Part shown: positions 17,799 through 26,840 of the stretch, in pieces
How the letters are laid out: every line of letters begins with the position of its first letter
Position numbering within the stretch: the stretch's first letter is position 1
Source of the DNA: Planctomycetota bacterium
GTDB lineage: Bacteria > Planctomycetota > SZUA-567 > H5-PLA8
Assembly: GCA_027493525.1 (NCBI GenBank)
Contig: JAOSKN010000001.1
Span: forward strand, 992,001 to 1,056,000
Direction of reading: 5' to 3'
DNA length: 64,000 nt
The notes under the pieces: generated by a model
Database searches by the model: none
What the model saw: the letters and a program-made list of their open reading frames with translations, nothing else
What the model was told of the DNA's origin: nothing
Made by a program: the position numbers and the translations under genes

Positions 17799-18500
17799 TC
17801 AGCGCTGGCGGCGCGGGCCGTTCTGCCCCTGCCGCAGCTTCTGGATGAAATCCTCGCGGGCCCGCGTTTCTTCCTCGCGGCTCAGCTTCCCATCCCCGTC
17901 CGCGTCGAACTTCTTGAGCGCCTGGTCGTGCAGGTACGTCTCGAACTTCTTGCGCGACTCTTCGAACTTTGCGCGTTCCGCCTCGTCCAGTTTCCCGTCG
18001 CCGTCCGCGTCGAAGCGCTTCAGCGCGTGCTCCTGCACCTTCTTCCCGAACTCCGCGCGCATCCGCAGGTCCGACTCCACCTGCCCCTTCTCGTTTTCGT
18101 CCAGCGTCCCGTTCTTGTTCAGGTCGTAGCGCTCCAGGATCTTCTCCTGAAGCTCCGGGTCGTTCTTGACGCGCAGCAGGAACGCCGCCATCACGGCCTC
18201 CTTCTCCTTCGCGTCCAGCTCTCCGTTCCCGTCCTTGTCGAACTGCTTCATCACTTCCTCGCGCGAAGGCTGCCCGCCGCGCTCGCCCTTGCCCTCGCGG
18301 CCCGCGGCCACGTGGTTCCCGTCCAGCTTCCCGCTCTGCGCCGCCGCCTCGTACTCGCGTTGCAGCCGCGCCTCGAGGTCCGCCTTGGCCTGCGCGTCGA
18401 TCTCCGGGTTGAACGCCGTACCTTCCTTGGCCACCTCGGCCCGCGCCGTCCCCAGTCCCGCCGCCAGCGCCGCCAGAATCGTAAGCATCGTCGTCTTCAT
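17799..18500 (-). CDS. Secreted EF-hand protein, four calcium loops
   Basis: A 233-residue protein with a signal peptide (MLTILAALAAGLGTARA) and four EF-hand loops: FDKDGNGELDAKE, YDLNKNGTLDENE, FDADGDGKLDEAE and FDADGDGKLSREE. It should bind calcium outside the cytoplasm. The spacing helices are Lys/Glu rich. AAGGAG lies 7 bases before the start. First gene of the operon with the redoxin and the monooxygenase, which itself ends in two EF hands, so calcium is a shared theme. EF-hand secreted proteins are common in Planctomycetota (background knowledge). Confidence 0.88.
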   Translation of the reverse strand: MKTTMLTILAALAAGLGTARAEVAKEGTAFNPEIDAQAKADLEARLQREYEAAAQSGKLDGNHVAAGREGKGERGGQPSREEVMKQFDKDGNGELDAKEKEAVMAAFLLRVKNDPELQEKILERYDLNKNGTLDENEKGQVESDLRMRAEFGKKVQEHALKRFDADGDGKLDEAERAKFEESRKKFETYLHDQALKKFDADGDGKLSREEETRAREDFIQKLRQGQNGPRRQR

Positions 18501-18664
18501 CGTTCGGCTCCTTCCCCTATGCCGCTTCGACTATAGAACACCGCGTGCCAATCGATCAACTCCATAACCCCTTGTAAACAATGGTGTTGAAAACATGTGC
18601 AGCGCGCGGACCCTGCCGGAATCCCCGTCATTGTGGGCTTCCCCCACACCATAATAAGAAGGGG

Positions 18665-19936
18665 CTACTTGGATGTCTGGAACGCCTGATGCCAGGGGCT
18701 CCATTCCGACCAGCGGCCCCGCTCGTCCTGCTGCCGGCAGCGGCAGAAATAAGTCTTCCCCGGCGCGAGCTGCTCCGCGCCTTGCAGCGAACCCGAGAAC
18801 GCGCCGTGCGCGGCGTCGGCGGTGACCGTGAGCCCCGCGCCGGCCACCGGCTTCGAAGCCCAGACCGGCCGGACCCACGCGTCCTCGCCGGCCTGGTGGC
18901 CCCATTCGTCCGGCAGCCGTTTGAAGATCGCTTCCGCGCCGTCGCCCGCGCCCTCGACGCGCTCGGCGAGTTGCGCCTCCCACGCGCCCTGCTTGGAGCC
19001 TTCCGCGCCGCGGAACGGCGTCTTGCGCAGCACCGGGTTCGGCGGCGCCACGAGCGGGCCGAGCGGCTTCGTGCTCACGGCGAAGTCGTCGTACCAGCGG
19101 CACTGCTCCACCGGGCTCCCCTCGTTCCAGTACGCCTCCAAGAAGATCGCGTTGATCCCGCGCTCGGTCCAGGTTCCGCGGAAATCGAGGTTCTTCCGGT
19201 CGCACTGCATCAGCCCGTCGATCCACAGTTGCATCGCGCCGTCCTTTTGCCCGGGCGTGTTCAGCTTCGTGCGGGCCTCGACGCAGACCCAGCGCCCGGA
19301 CTCCGAGGTCGCGTGCAGCTTGAACGGCGAGGCCGGCTTGTTCCCCAGCCACTTCAGGTTCGGGAAGTCGTTGTACTTCGTCGTGACCACCTTCCCCTCC
19401 TTCACCCCGGACGCCGGGTCGAGCGTGAGCGCCTCGCCCGAGGACCAGACGTGCCCGATCATCGCCTGCGTCCAGTTCCCCGAGGCGAAGGACGTGCAGC
19501 GGCTCATCTTCGCCGGCCCCCCGCCGGTCCAGCCGTACTGGTGCTTCACGTAGATCCGCCACCACAGTTCTTCGAATTTCTCGCCCTTTCGCAACGGCGG
19601 GCCGAAGGGGCAGTCGCCGAAGCAGAGCTTCCGCCCGCCCGCGCCCTTCGAGCCTTTCGCGTAGTAGATCCGCAGCGACTTCCCGCCCGCGCCGAGAAAC
19701 TCGTCCTCCGCGCGCACGTTGTCTTTGCTCCGGTGATCGTACTCGTGGTACTGCGCCTGCGTGGCCTCCGCGCCGTCGAAGTCGTCGTACCAGATCGTCG
19801 CCGCATCGCCCTTCCAGGGCTGCGGCGCCAGCAAGTCCACCGAATCGATCCGCGGAACCTCAGGCCCCGCTTCTCCTGCCGCGGCAGCCCACGCCAATCC
19901 GATTCCCGCCAAGAGTAAAAGCCTGAATATGTTCAT
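18665..19936 (-). CDS. Secreted jelly-roll protein, polysaccharide-lyase-like
   Basis: A 423-residue exported protein with signal peptide (LLLLAGIGLAWAAAAG). The core (residues ~45-290) reads like a beta-jelly-roll fold: ATIWYDDFDGAEATQAQYHE, GKSLRIYYAKGS, FEELWWRIYVKHQYGW, GRWVCVEARTKLN, GAMQLWIDGLMQCDRKNLDF, then CRWYDDFAVST. This resembles polysaccharide lyases or LamG-type carbohydrate-binding proteins. The C-terminus (about 330-423) looks like a fibronectin III module (PGKTYFCRCRQQDERGRWS). Its ATG overlaps the stop of the upstream 101-residue gene (ATGA). Enzyme activity is not proven. Confidence 0.6.
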   Translation of the reverse strand: MNIFRLLLLAGIGLAWAAAAGEAGPEVPRIDSVDLLAPQPWKGDAATIWYDDFDGAEATQAQYHEYDHRSKDNVRAEDEFLGAGGKSLRIYYAKGSKGAGGRKLCFGDCPFGPPLRKGEKFEELWWRIYVKHQYGWTGGGPAKMSRCTSFASGNWTQAMIGHVWSSGEALTLDPASGVKEGKVVTTKYNDFPNLKWLGNKPASPFKLHATSESGRWVCVEARTKLNTPGQKDGAMQLWIDGLMQCDRKNLDFRGTWTERGINAIFLEAYWNEGSPVEQCRWYDDFAVSTKPLGPLVAPPNPVLRKTPFRGAEGSKQGAWEAQLAERVEGAGDGAEAIFKRLPDEWGHQAGEDAWVRPVWASKPVAGAGLTVTADAAHGAFSGSLQGAEQLAPGKTYFCRCRQQDERGRWSEWSPWHQAFQTSK

Positions 19937-20238
19937 GTGCCTGAGATTCCCTTTTCACGTTTCATCCCCGCCCGCACGTCCTTCGCGCAGGCCGCGCACA
20001 AGTCCCAATACACCGCGAGCGCCGTCGCGTCTTCCGCTTCGCGCACTTCCGCGTCGCTGAGCCCTTCCAGTTCGCGCAGCACGGCCCGCAATTCGCCCTT
20101 CAAATCGCGCCGCAAATCCTGCGGCGAAACCTCCATCGCGTCGTAACCCTGCTTCAGTTCGAAGCGGGCCACGTAGCGCACGCTCGCGCCGAGCAGGTCG
20201 GCGCCGCAGCGGTCGCAGTTCGCGTGCCCTCCCGACAT
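19933..20238 (-). CDS. Small zinc-finger-like protein, unknown
   Basis: A 101-residue protein with two cysteine pairs, CDRCG near the N-terminus and CAAC near the C-terminus, separated by a long acidic helical region ([20 protein letters not shown]). This suggests a structural zinc site closing the two ends. The open frame begins further upstream (20307) but ATG 20238 gives a clean start [12 protein letters not shown]. It overlaps the start of the exported jelly-roll gene by four bases (ATGA) and is therefore co-transcribed. No family recognised. Confidence 0.6.
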   Translation of the reverse strand: MSGGHANCDRCGADLLGASVRYVARFELKQGYDAMEVSPQDLRRDLKGELRAVLRELEGLSDAEVREAEDATALAVYWDLCAACAKDVRAGMKREKGISGT

Positions 20239-20318
20239 CGCGCGCCCTTTCGCTTTCGTCCGGCCGGGAAACGCATAGTTTAATGGGTGGGGGGGCCGGC
20301 GCACCACGGAGCCCGCGG

Positions 20319-20774
20319 ATGCCCGATTTGCCTGGCGTGACGATCTTCTCCGACGGCGGCTGCAAGCCCAACCCCGGTCCCGGCGGCTGGGCCGCCATCC
20401 TCCGCTACGACGGCAAGGACGCCGAGAAGGAACTCTCCGGCTACGAACCCGACACCACCAACAACCGCATGGAGCTGACCGCCGCCACGCGCGCCCTGGA
20501 GGCCCTCAAGCGGCCCTGCCGCGTCACCATGGTCACCGACAGCGAGTACCTCGCCAACGCCTTCACCCAGGGCTGGATGGCCAAGTGGAAGCGCAACGGC
20601 TGGAAGACCGCCGGCAAACAGCCGGTCAAGAACCAGGACCTCTGGGTCGTCCTCGACGAACTCCTCGCGAAGCACGAAGTCTCCTGGGAGTGGGTGCGCG
20701 GCCACGCCGGCCACGCGGAGAACGAACGGTGCGACGAACTGGCCACCCTCGCGCGCGAACGCCGCGGCGCCTGA
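20319..20774 (+). CDS. rnhA: Ribonuclease HI
   Basis: A 151-residue RNase H type 1 that cleaves RNA in RNA-DNA hybrids in the cytoplasm using two metal ions. The catalytic carboxylates are visible in order: Asp in [20 protein letters not shown], Glu in NNRMELTAA, Asp in VTDSEYL and Asp in ENERCDELA. The basic loop [20 protein letters not shown] and the HAGHAENE segment are also present. ATG 20319 is preceded by GGAG; an earlier ATG at 20283 would add a Gly/Arg-rich leader. The stop TGA is directly followed by the GTG of the next gene. Confidence 0.95.
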   Translation: MPDLPGVTIFSDGGCKPNPGPGGWAAILRYDGKDAEKELSGYEPDTTNNRMELTAATRALEALKRPCRVTMVTDSEYLANAFTQGWMAKWKRNGWKTAGKQPVKNQDLWVVLDELLAKHEVSWEWVRGHAGHAENERCDELATLARERRGA

Positions 20775-21631
20775 GTGCCCCGCGCCTCATCTTGGCGCTC
20801 GCGCTCCTGCCCGCCCCCGGACTCTCCGCGGCGCAGCCCGCGCCCGAGCCCCCCGCGAAGCTCAAGCTCCTCACCTGCAACGTCCTCGCCGACGAAGACG
20901 ACGCCGACGAGCGCGCCCCGGCGCTCTTCAAGCTCCTCGAAGACCACGACGCCGACCTCCTCGCGCTCCAGGAAGTCGCGCCCTGGATGCTCAAGCGCCT
21001 CGAAAGCCTCGAGTGGGTCAGGCGGCGCTACCGCTCCACCACCATCGACGCCACCGCACCCGGCGGGCTCTTCCTCGTCTCCAAGTGGCCCATCCTCCGC
21101 GCCGAACTCAAGCCCGTCTTCAGCAAGCAGGGCCGCGGCGTGCTCATGGCCGAGCTGAACCTGGGCGCCGAGCGCCTCGCCGTCGCGAGCGTCCACCTCG
21201 AAAGCTTCCTCGACTCCGGGCTCGTCCGCGTCGAGCAGCTCAAGGACGCCTTCAAGCTCCTCGACGGCGCCGCTCACGCCGTGCTCCTCGGCGACTTCAA
21301 CTTCGGCGACGGCGAGCAGCCCGAGAGCGCCGCCCTCCCCGCCGCCTTCGCCGACTGCTGGCGCGCGCTCAAGCCCGCCGACCCCGGCTTCACCTGGAAC
21401 ATGGAGACCAATCCCATGGCCAGGCTCGGCGCCTTCCCGAACGAAAAGAGCCGCCGGCTCGACCGCGTCCTCCTCCGCAGCCCCGCCTGGAAGCCCGCCG
21501 CCGCAAGCCTCGTCGGCGACGCGCCCCTCGACGGCAAGCCCCGGCTCTTCCCCTCCGACCACTTCGGCCTCGCCGTCGAACTCGAACGCGCCGCCCCGCC
21601 CCAGCCCGAGCCGCGGCGGCCGGCGCCCTGA
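20775..21631 (+). CDS. Exported endonuclease/exonuclease/phosphatase (frameshift at start)
   Basis: About 286 residues of the EEP superfamily, which cleaves phosphodiester or phosphate bonds with a metal. Motifs: LKLLTCNVLADED (Asn), LLALQEVAPWML (catalytic Glu), AVASVHLESF (His), VLLGDFNFGD (Asp/Asn) and LFPSDHFGLAVE (Asp-His). An N-terminal hydrophobic stretch (LILALALLPAPGLSAAQ) looks like a signal peptide. The body is in frame 2, while a GTG directly after the RNase H stop is in frame 0. One extra C in CCCC (20778-20781) joins them as VPPRLILALALL. Otherwise TTG 20792 is the start. The stop TGA overlaps the next ATG (21631). Confidence 0.8.
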
Positions 21632-23199
21632 TGCAAATGGAACTCGACGAACTCCTCGCCGCCCTCGCCCGGCCCGGCGCCTACCCGCATCCCGTCGAGC
21701 GCGTCGAGACGGTCCAGACCCACATCAGCGCCGTCTTCCTCGCCGGGCCCTTCGCCTACAAGATCAAGAAGCCCGTCAACTTCGGCTTCCTCGATTTCGG
21801 CTCGCTCGAGAAGCGCGAGTTCTTTTGCCGCGAGGAAGTCCGCGTCAACCGCCGCCTCGCCCCCGGCGTCTACCTCGGCGTCGTGCCCATCGTCCGGGAC
21901 GCCGGCGGATTGCGGATCGACGGCGCCGGCGAGCCCGTCGAGTTCGCCGTCAAGATGCGCAGGCTCGGCCCCGAGCACACCTTCGAGCGCCTCCTCGAGG
22001 CCGGGAAGCTCGAACCGGAGCACCTCCGCGGCCTCGCCCGCCGGCTCGCCGAATTCTACGCCCAAGCCGAGGGCGGACCCGAGGTCGCCAGGGGCGGGAG
22101 CTTCCAGACCGTCGCCGGAAACTGCCGCGAGAACTTCGCGCAGATCGAACCCCTCGTCGGCCGCACCCTCAGCCGGCCCGTCTTCGAGCGCCTCCGCGCG
22201 CTCACCGAGGCTCGCCTAGCCGAGTTGCGCGGCCTCATCGACGCGCGCGCCAAGCGCGGCGTCCCCCGCGACGCCCACGGCGACCTGCGCCTCGAGCACG
22301 TCTACGCCGACCCCGAGGCCGGACTCCTCGTCGTGGACGCCATCGAGTTCAACACCCGCTTCCGCCACGCCGATCCCGTCGCCGACATCGCCTTCCTCTC
22401 CATGGACCTCGTCTTCCGCGGCCGCACGGACCTCGCGCGCGCCTTCGAGGACGCCTGCCTCGAGGCCGCCGGGGACGAGGAAGGGCGCGCGCTCCTGCCC
22501 CTGTACATCGCCTACCGCGCCGTCGTCCGCGGCAAGGTCGAAGGCTTCGCGCTCCTGGAAGCCGAGGTCCCCGAGGCCGAGAAGCGCAAGGACCTGGCCT
22601 GCGCGCGCGGCCACTTCCTCCTCGCCCTCGGCGCGCTCGCCCCGCCGCCCGAACGCCCCGCGCTCCTCCTCGCCGCCGGCCTCCCCGGAACCGGAAAGTC
22701 CGTCCTCGCCCGCGGGCTCGCCGAGCGCGCCGGCTTCGTCCGCCTCGCCACCGACGTCGTGCGCAAGGAACTCGCCGGCATCCCCGAGACCCAAAAAGGC
22801 CCACCCGAGATCTACTCAGAGAAAATGAGCGACCGCACCTACGCCGAGTGCCTCGAACGCGCCGGCGCGCTGCTCTTCGAGGGCCGCCGCGTCGTCGTCG
22901 ACGCCGCCTTCGTCGCCGACCGCCGCCGCGCGCGCTTCCTCGAACTGGCCCGCGGCCTCCGCGTCCCCGCGCGCGTCCTCGTCTGCGCCGCCCCGGAAGA
23001 GGTCGTCAAGCCGCGCCTCGACGCGCGCACCGGCGACGCCAGCGACGCCGACTGGAGTATCCACCGCCAGCTCGCCGCCGACTGGCAGCCGCCGGGCGAG
23101 GCCGTCGCGCCCCTCCTGCGCGTCCTCGACGCAGCCGGCGCGCCCGAGCGCACCGCCGCGCAGGCCGAAGGCGTCCTCCGCGAGGCCGGGCTGCTTTGA
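21631..23199 (+). CDS. Bifunctional APH-like kinase / P-loop ATPase
   Basis: A 522-residue two-domain protein. The N-terminal half is aminoglycoside-phosphotransferase-like: GPFAYKIKKPVNFGFLDF holds the ATP lysine, DAHGDLRLEHVY the catalytic loop and VVDAIEFNTRFRHADPVADI the metal-binding part. The C-terminal half is a P-loop kinase with AAGLPGTGKSVLARGLA (Walker A) and VVVDAAFVADRRRARFLELA. This fusion is common in bacteria and annotated as an AAA/APH-like protein; the substrate is unknown. ATG 21631 shares its A with the previous TGA. The longer open frame to 21013 lies inside the upstream gene and is rejected. Confidence 0.87.
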   Translation: MQMELDELLAALARPGAYPHPVERVETVQTHISAVFLAGPFAYKIKKPVNFGFLDFGSLEKREFFCREEVRVNRRLAPGVYLGVVPIVRDAGGLRIDGAGEPVEFAVKMRRLGPEHTFERLLEAGKLEPEHLRGLARRLAEFYAQAEGGPEVARGGSFQTVAGNCRENFAQIEPLVGRTLSRPVFERLRALTEARLAELRGLIDARAKRGVPRDAHGDLRLEHVYADPEAGLLVVDAIEFNTRFRHADPVADIAFLSMDLVFRGRTDLARAFEDACLEAAGDEEGRALLPLYIAYRAVVRGKVEGFALLEAEVPEAEKRKDLACARGHFLLALGALAPPPERPALLLAAGLPGTGKSVLARGLAERAGFVRLATDVVRKELAGIPETQKGPPEIYSEKMSDRTYAECLERAGALLFEGRRVVVDAAFVADRRRARFLELARGLRVPARVLVCAAPEEVVKPRLDARTGDASDADWSIHRQLAADWQPPGEAVAPLLRVLDAAGAPERTAAQAEGVLREAGLL

Positions 23200-23245
23200 A
23201 GGGGAACTTGCGCCGCGCGCCGCGTCAATCCAGGATCACGGTCGC

Positions 23246-24277
23246 ATGAGCAACGCCTACGACCGCCTGAAGGACCGCCTCCGCGCCGCGCCGCGCCGCT
23301 GGCTCGTCACCGGCGTCGCGGGCTTCATCGGCAGCGCGCTCCTCGAGCGCCTCCTTGAACTGGGCCAGCACGTCGTCGGACTCGACAACTTCGCCACCGG
23401 GCGGCGCGAGAACCTTTTCGACGTCCGCCGCGCCGCCGGACCGGCCTGGGACCGCTTCGAACTGCGCGAAGGCGACCTCACCGAACCCGGCGCCTGCGCC
23501 CGCGCCGTGCGCGGAGCCGAACTCGTTCTCCACCAGGCCGCGCTCGGCTCCGTACCGCGCTCCTTCGAGAACCCCCTCGCCACGCACCGCGCCAACGTCG
23601 CCGGCTCGCTGGCGCTCTTCGACGCCGCGCGCCGCGCCGGCGTCGCGCGCCTTGTCTACGCCTCCTCCAGCTCCGTATACGGCGACGACCCCGCCCAGCC
23701 GCGACTCGAATCCCGCCTCGGCGCGCCCCTCTCGCCATACGCCGCCTCCAAGCAGGCCGCCGAGGTCTTCGCGGCCTCGTTCGCCCGCGCCTTCGGCTTC
23801 GCCCCCGTCGGCCTGCGCTACTTCAACGTCTTCGGCCCGCGCCAGAACCCCGACGGACCCTACGCCGCCGTGATCCCGCGCTGGATCGGCCGGCTCCTCC
23901 GTGGACGGCCTTGCGCGATCCACGGCGACGGAAGCGCCAGCCGCGATTTCTGCTATGTAGAGAACGCCGTCCAGGCCAACCTCCTCGCCGCCTGCGCCGA
24001 GAACCCCGCGGTCCCCGGCGAGGTCTTCAACGTCGCCTGCGGCGCCGAATGCAGCCTCAACGATCTCTACGCGCAACTCCGCGAACTCCTCGCCCGCGGC
24101 CGGCCCGCGCTGCGCGGCCTCGAGCCCCTCCGCGAGCCTCCCCGCCAGGGCGACGTCGCGCGCTCCGTGGCCGACATCTCGAAAGCGAAGAATCTGCTGG
24201 GTTACGAGCCGGCCTATGACCTGAAGCAAGGACTGGCGGAGACGGTTGCGTGGTTCGAACGCCAGGCGGGCGTCTGA
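23246..24277 (+). CDS. NAD-dependent epimerase/dehydratase (UDP-sugar epimerase type)
   Basis: A 343-residue extended SDR resembling UDP-glucose/UDP-N-acetylglucosamine 4-epimerases. NAD-binding loop VTGVAGFIGSALLERLLELG (residues ~20-39), then VGLDNFATGRREN, VLHQAALGSVPRSFENP, the serine/tyrosine/lysine triad in YASSSSVYGDDP and YAASKQAAE, LRYFNVFGPRQNPDGPYAAV and DGSASRDFCYVENAVQANLL. It interconverts nucleotide sugars for surface polysaccharide in the cytoplasm. The polysaccharide cluster begins 3 kb downstream. The C-terminal glycine (TVAWFERQAGV) completes a normal length. Confidence 0.9.
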   Translation: MSNAYDRLKDRLRAAPRRWLVTGVAGFIGSALLERLLELGQHVVGLDNFATGRRENLFDVRRAAGPAWDRFELREGDLTEPGACARAVRGAELVLHQAALGSVPRSFENPLATHRANVAGSLALFDAARRAGVARLVYASSSSVYGDDPAQPRLESRLGAPLSPYAASKQAAEVFAASFARAFGFAPVGLRYFNVFGPRQNPDGPYAAVIPRWIGRLLRGRPCAIHGDGSASRDFCYVENAVQANLLAACAENPAVPGEVFNVACGAECSLNDLYAQLRELLARGRPALRGLEPLREPPRQGDVARSVADISKAKNLLGYEPAYDLKQGLAETVAWFERQAGV

Positions 24278-24348
24278 TACTCCACCTGATCAATCGGGAA
24301 GTGCTCTGTGTACTTTGCGTGCTCTGTGGCTAATCGAGTTACGGCTAA

Positions 24349-24458
24349 GTTGCCTTCGCCTTGAGCCGTTTCCCCTCCTCTCCGAGGAGGGGCAGGGGCG
24401 GTGCCGAATCGAATCCGCGCGAAGCGCGATCCGCATATCGAAAGAGATTAAGGCGAGC
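24349..24458. repeat. Dispersed intergenic repeat, copy 2
   Basis: Begins GTTGCCTTCGCCTTGAGCC and carries the stem CCCCTCCTC/GAGGAGGGG with loop TCC, then GGGCGGTG and CGCGCGAAGCGCGATCC. Same order of blocks as the copy at 1786-1892. It is preceded at 24300-24330 by short period-9 words (TGCTCTGTG, TACTTTGCG, TGCTCTGTG). Confidence 0.8.
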
Positions 24459-24467
24459 CCGCGTACC

Positions 24468-24998
24468 CTACGGCTCGCGCCGCGCCTGCCGCGACGCCGC
24501 CTCGGGGCTCATCGAACGCGTCCGCGGATGGGGAGGCGCGGGGCGGGTCGCCGGCGCGCGCGGCCCGCGAGCTGGCGGCGCGGCGCGCAGAGCCGCCAGC
24601 GGGTCCTGTTCGCCCGCCTCGATCTTCGCGCGCCGCCATTCGGCCTGATCGGTGATCTCCCCCGGCAGCAGCCAGCCCAGCTTCGCGCGCGCGGCGCGCT
24701 CCCAGGCATCGGGGTGGTTCCCTTCCAGCGCCAGCACCTCCCGCTGCGCGCGAAGCAGTTCGAACTCCTCCGCGCGCAACTGCGCCTCCAGGACCTTCAG
24801 CCGCCCCTCCAGCATCTCGTTGCGCTGATGCTGCGGCTCGTAGGCCCAGAAGTACCAGCCCCCGCCCAGCGCGAGCAGCAGCACCCACCAGAGCAGGTCG
24901 TGAACCCCCAGGCCGTCCTCCTGGCGTAGCTGCGGGCAGAGCCCCCGGCAGCGGAAGACGCGCGTGGTCGCGGGCGTGACGGGATCGGACGGCGGCAT
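24468..24998 (-). CDS. FtsB/DivIC-like septum formation initiator
   Basis: A 176-residue bitopic membrane protein. A cytoplasmic segment with CRGLCPQLRQEDG precedes one transmembrane helix (LLWWVLLLALGGGWYFWAYE, ~35-54). A coiled coil follows (MLEGRLKVLEAQLRAEEFEL). The segment WERAARAKLGWLLPGEI matches the FtsB/DivIC pattern (ARxxLGxxxPGE). The C-terminus is a Pro/Arg/Ala tail. FtsB/DivIC proteins join FtsL and FtsQ in the divisome; the length with its tail is greater than usual. Divergent from der. Confidence 0.7.
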   Translation of the reverse strand: MPPSDPVTPATTRVFRCRGLCPQLRQEDGLGVHDLLWWVLLLALGGGWYFWAYEPQHQRNEMLEGRLKVLEAQLRAEEFELLRAQREVLALEGNHPDAWERAARAKLGWLLPGEITDQAEWRRAKIEAGEQDPLAALRAAPPARGPRAPATRPAPPHPRTRSMSPEAASRQARREP

Positions 24999-25156
24999 CG
25001 CTCCCCCCGGCGGCGCATGGCGGCCTATCCGGAGGTATCGGAACGCCCCGCCCCCGGCTTGAACGATTCGCTTCCGCCGCCGGCCCCTGAATTGACCGCG
25101 AGATATGCGCCTTCAGCGTTTACACTGTCTAAGCAATACAGCCTCGGACGACCGCC

Positions 25157-26569
25157 ATGCCCCGCGCAAGAACCCAACCCGACGCCGCCCCCGAAGACGC
25201 GCCCGCCCCGAGCGTCGTCCTGCCGCCCAAGCCCGGCCTCCTCGAGCGCCTCTACCCCACCGTCGCCCTCGTCGGCCGGCCCAACGTCGGCAAGTCCAGC
25301 CTCTTCAATGCGCTTCTAAAGGAAGAGATCTCCATTACCGACGCGCGCGCCGGCACCACCCGCGACCGCGTCCTGCACCCGATCCGCCTGATGGGCAAGC
25401 CTTGCGACCTCCTCGACACCGGCGGCATCGGCATCGTCGACGAACAGGATCTCTCCGCGCTCGTCGAACGCCAGATCGACGCCGCCGTCGCCGCCGCCAC
25501 CATCCTCGCCTTCGTCGTCGACGCCAAGGAAGGCCTCACCCCGCTGGACCGCCACGTCGCCGAGCGGCTCCGCGCCCTGGGCCGCCCCCTCGTCGTCGTC
25601 GCCAACAAGGCCGAGGGCAAGGAAGCCGCGCTCAGCGTCGGCGAGTTCTCCGCGCTGGGCTTCGAGCCCGTCGTCGCGACCTCCGCCCTGCACCGCCAGG
25701 GCCTGGACGTCCTCGAGGAAGCCCTCGCCGAGCACCTCCCCGAGTCCGCCGGCGCGGAGGGCCTCGCCGACTGGGAGGGCCTGCCCAAGATCGCCATCGT
25801 CGGCCGCCGCAACGTCGGCAAGAGCAGCTTCGTCAACGCCCTCGCGCGTTCCGAACGGACCATCGTCAGCGACGTCGCCGGCACCACCCGCGACAGCGTC
25901 GACCTGCTCCTCCACAAGGACAACCGCCCCTTCGTGCTCATCGACACCGCGGGCCTCCGCCGCATCAAGGAGCCTCACGGCCCGGTCGAGTTCTTCAGCC
26001 AGGTACGCACCGAGCGCGCCATCCGCCGCGCCGACGTCGTCATGCTCATGCTCGACGCACCCGAAGGCATCAGCACCACCGACCGCAAGACCGCCGACCT
26101 CATCGTCGAGCTCTACCGCCCCTGCCTCATCGTCGTCAACAAGTGGGACCTCGCCGACGACGCCACCCGCACCGGCGACTACGCGAAGTACGTCGAAAGC
26201 CGCATGCCCGCGCTCCGCGAAGCCCCGCTGGCCTTCACCAGCGCCCGCGCCAGCCGCCGCTGCTGGCAGACCCTCGACGTGGCCCTCGAACTCTACGACC
26301 AGGCCCACGCCGAAGTTCCCACCCCCAAGCTCAACCAGGCCGTCGAGGCCGCCGAGCGGCACCACGAGCCGCCCGCGAAAAAGGGCCACAAGCCGCGCCT
26401 CCTCTACGCCGTTCAGGTCGCCAAGGGCCCCCCGACCTTCGTCGTCTACGGCCGCCACACCCGCCACATCGACGACAAATACAAGCGCTACCTGGCCCGC
26501 AGCCTCAGCGCGCAGTTCGGGCTCCAGGAAGTCCCCCTGCGCATCCTGCTCCGCGACGCCCCGAGGTAG
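25157..26569 (+). CDS. der: Ribosome-associated GTPase Der (EngA)
   Basis: A 470-residue double GTPase for 50S ribosomal subunit maturation. Domain 1 has ALVGRPNVGKSSLFNALL, the G2 Thr in TDARAGTTRDR, the switch DLLDTGGIGIVDEQ and VVVANKAEGKE. Here the G4 motif is NKAE, not NKxD, a mild deviation. Domain 2 has IVGRRNVGKSSFVNALAR, VAGTTRDSVDLL, IDTAGLRRIKE and VVNKWDLADD. The C-terminal KH-like domain (about 370-470) is present. An N-terminal ~30-residue Pro/Arg extension precedes the first GTPase. Followed by a small membrane-protein gene 7 bases after the stop. Confidence 0.95.
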   Translation: MPRARTQPDAAPEDAPAPSVVLPPKPGLLERLYPTVALVGRPNVGKSSLFNALLKEEISITDARAGTTRDRVLHPIRLMGKPCDLLDTGGIGIVDEQDLSALVERQIDAAVAAATILAFVVDAKEGLTPLDRHVAERLRALGRPLVVVANKAEGKEAALSVGEFSALGFEPVVATSALHRQGLDVLEEALAEHLPESAGAEGLADWEGLPKIAIVGRRNVGKSSFVNALARSERTIVSDVAGTTRDSVDLLLHKDNRPFVLIDTAGLRRIKEPHGPVEFFSQVRTERAIRRADVVMLMLDAPEGISTTDRKTADLIVELYRPCLIVVNKWDLADDATRTGDYAKYVESRMPALREAPLAFTSARASRRCWQTLDVALELYDQAHAEVPTPKLNQAVEAAERHHEPPAKKGHKPRLLYAVQVAKGPPTFVVYGRHTRHIDDKYKRYLARSLSAQFGLQEVPLRILLRDAPR

Positions 26570-26575
26570 CCGGCC

Positions 26576-26782
26576 GTGAACCAACTCCTCTGCGGCTTCA
26601 TCTTCGGCATCCTCGGCATGGCCTACGTCGCCTACGGGAAAAAGCAGCGCCGGATCGTGCCCCTCGTCGCCGGCTTCGCCCTCATCGCCTTCCCCTACTT
26701 CTCGGACCACCTCGCCGTCCTCATCGGCCTGGGCCTGCTCCTCGCCAGCCTCCCCTTCTGGCCCCCGCTGCGCGGCCTCTGA
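26576..26782 (+). CDS. Small two-span membrane protein
   Basis: A 68-residue protein starting with GTG. A first helix (LLCGFIFGILGMAYVAYG) is followed by KKQRR and two further hydrophobic stretches (VPLVAGFALIAFPYFS, LAVLIGLGLLLASLPFW). It starts 7 bases after the der stop and is probably co-transcribed. Small proteins of this shape are common and uncharacterised. A hairpin repeat begins 23 bases after the stop. Confidence 0.65.
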   Translation: MNQLLCGFIFGILGMAYVAYGKKQRRIVPLVAGFALIAFPYFSDHLAVLIGLGLLLASLPFWPPLRGL

Positions 26783-26805
26783 AAGCGCCCGCCTTCCCGC
26801 CGTGC

Positions 26806-26830
26806 CACGGGTCAGCGAAGCTGCCCCGTG
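26806..26830. repeat. Extragenic hairpin (CACGGGTCAGC type)
   Basis: CACGGGTCAGC, loop GAA, then GCTGCCCCGTG: an 11-bp stem with one mismatch. The same hairpin recurs at 40713-40737, and its first half at 40495 and 40604. At both 26806 and 40713 it is followed about 10 bases later by heptamer units. Confidence 0.75.
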
Positions 26831-26840
26831 CTGCCCGCCA

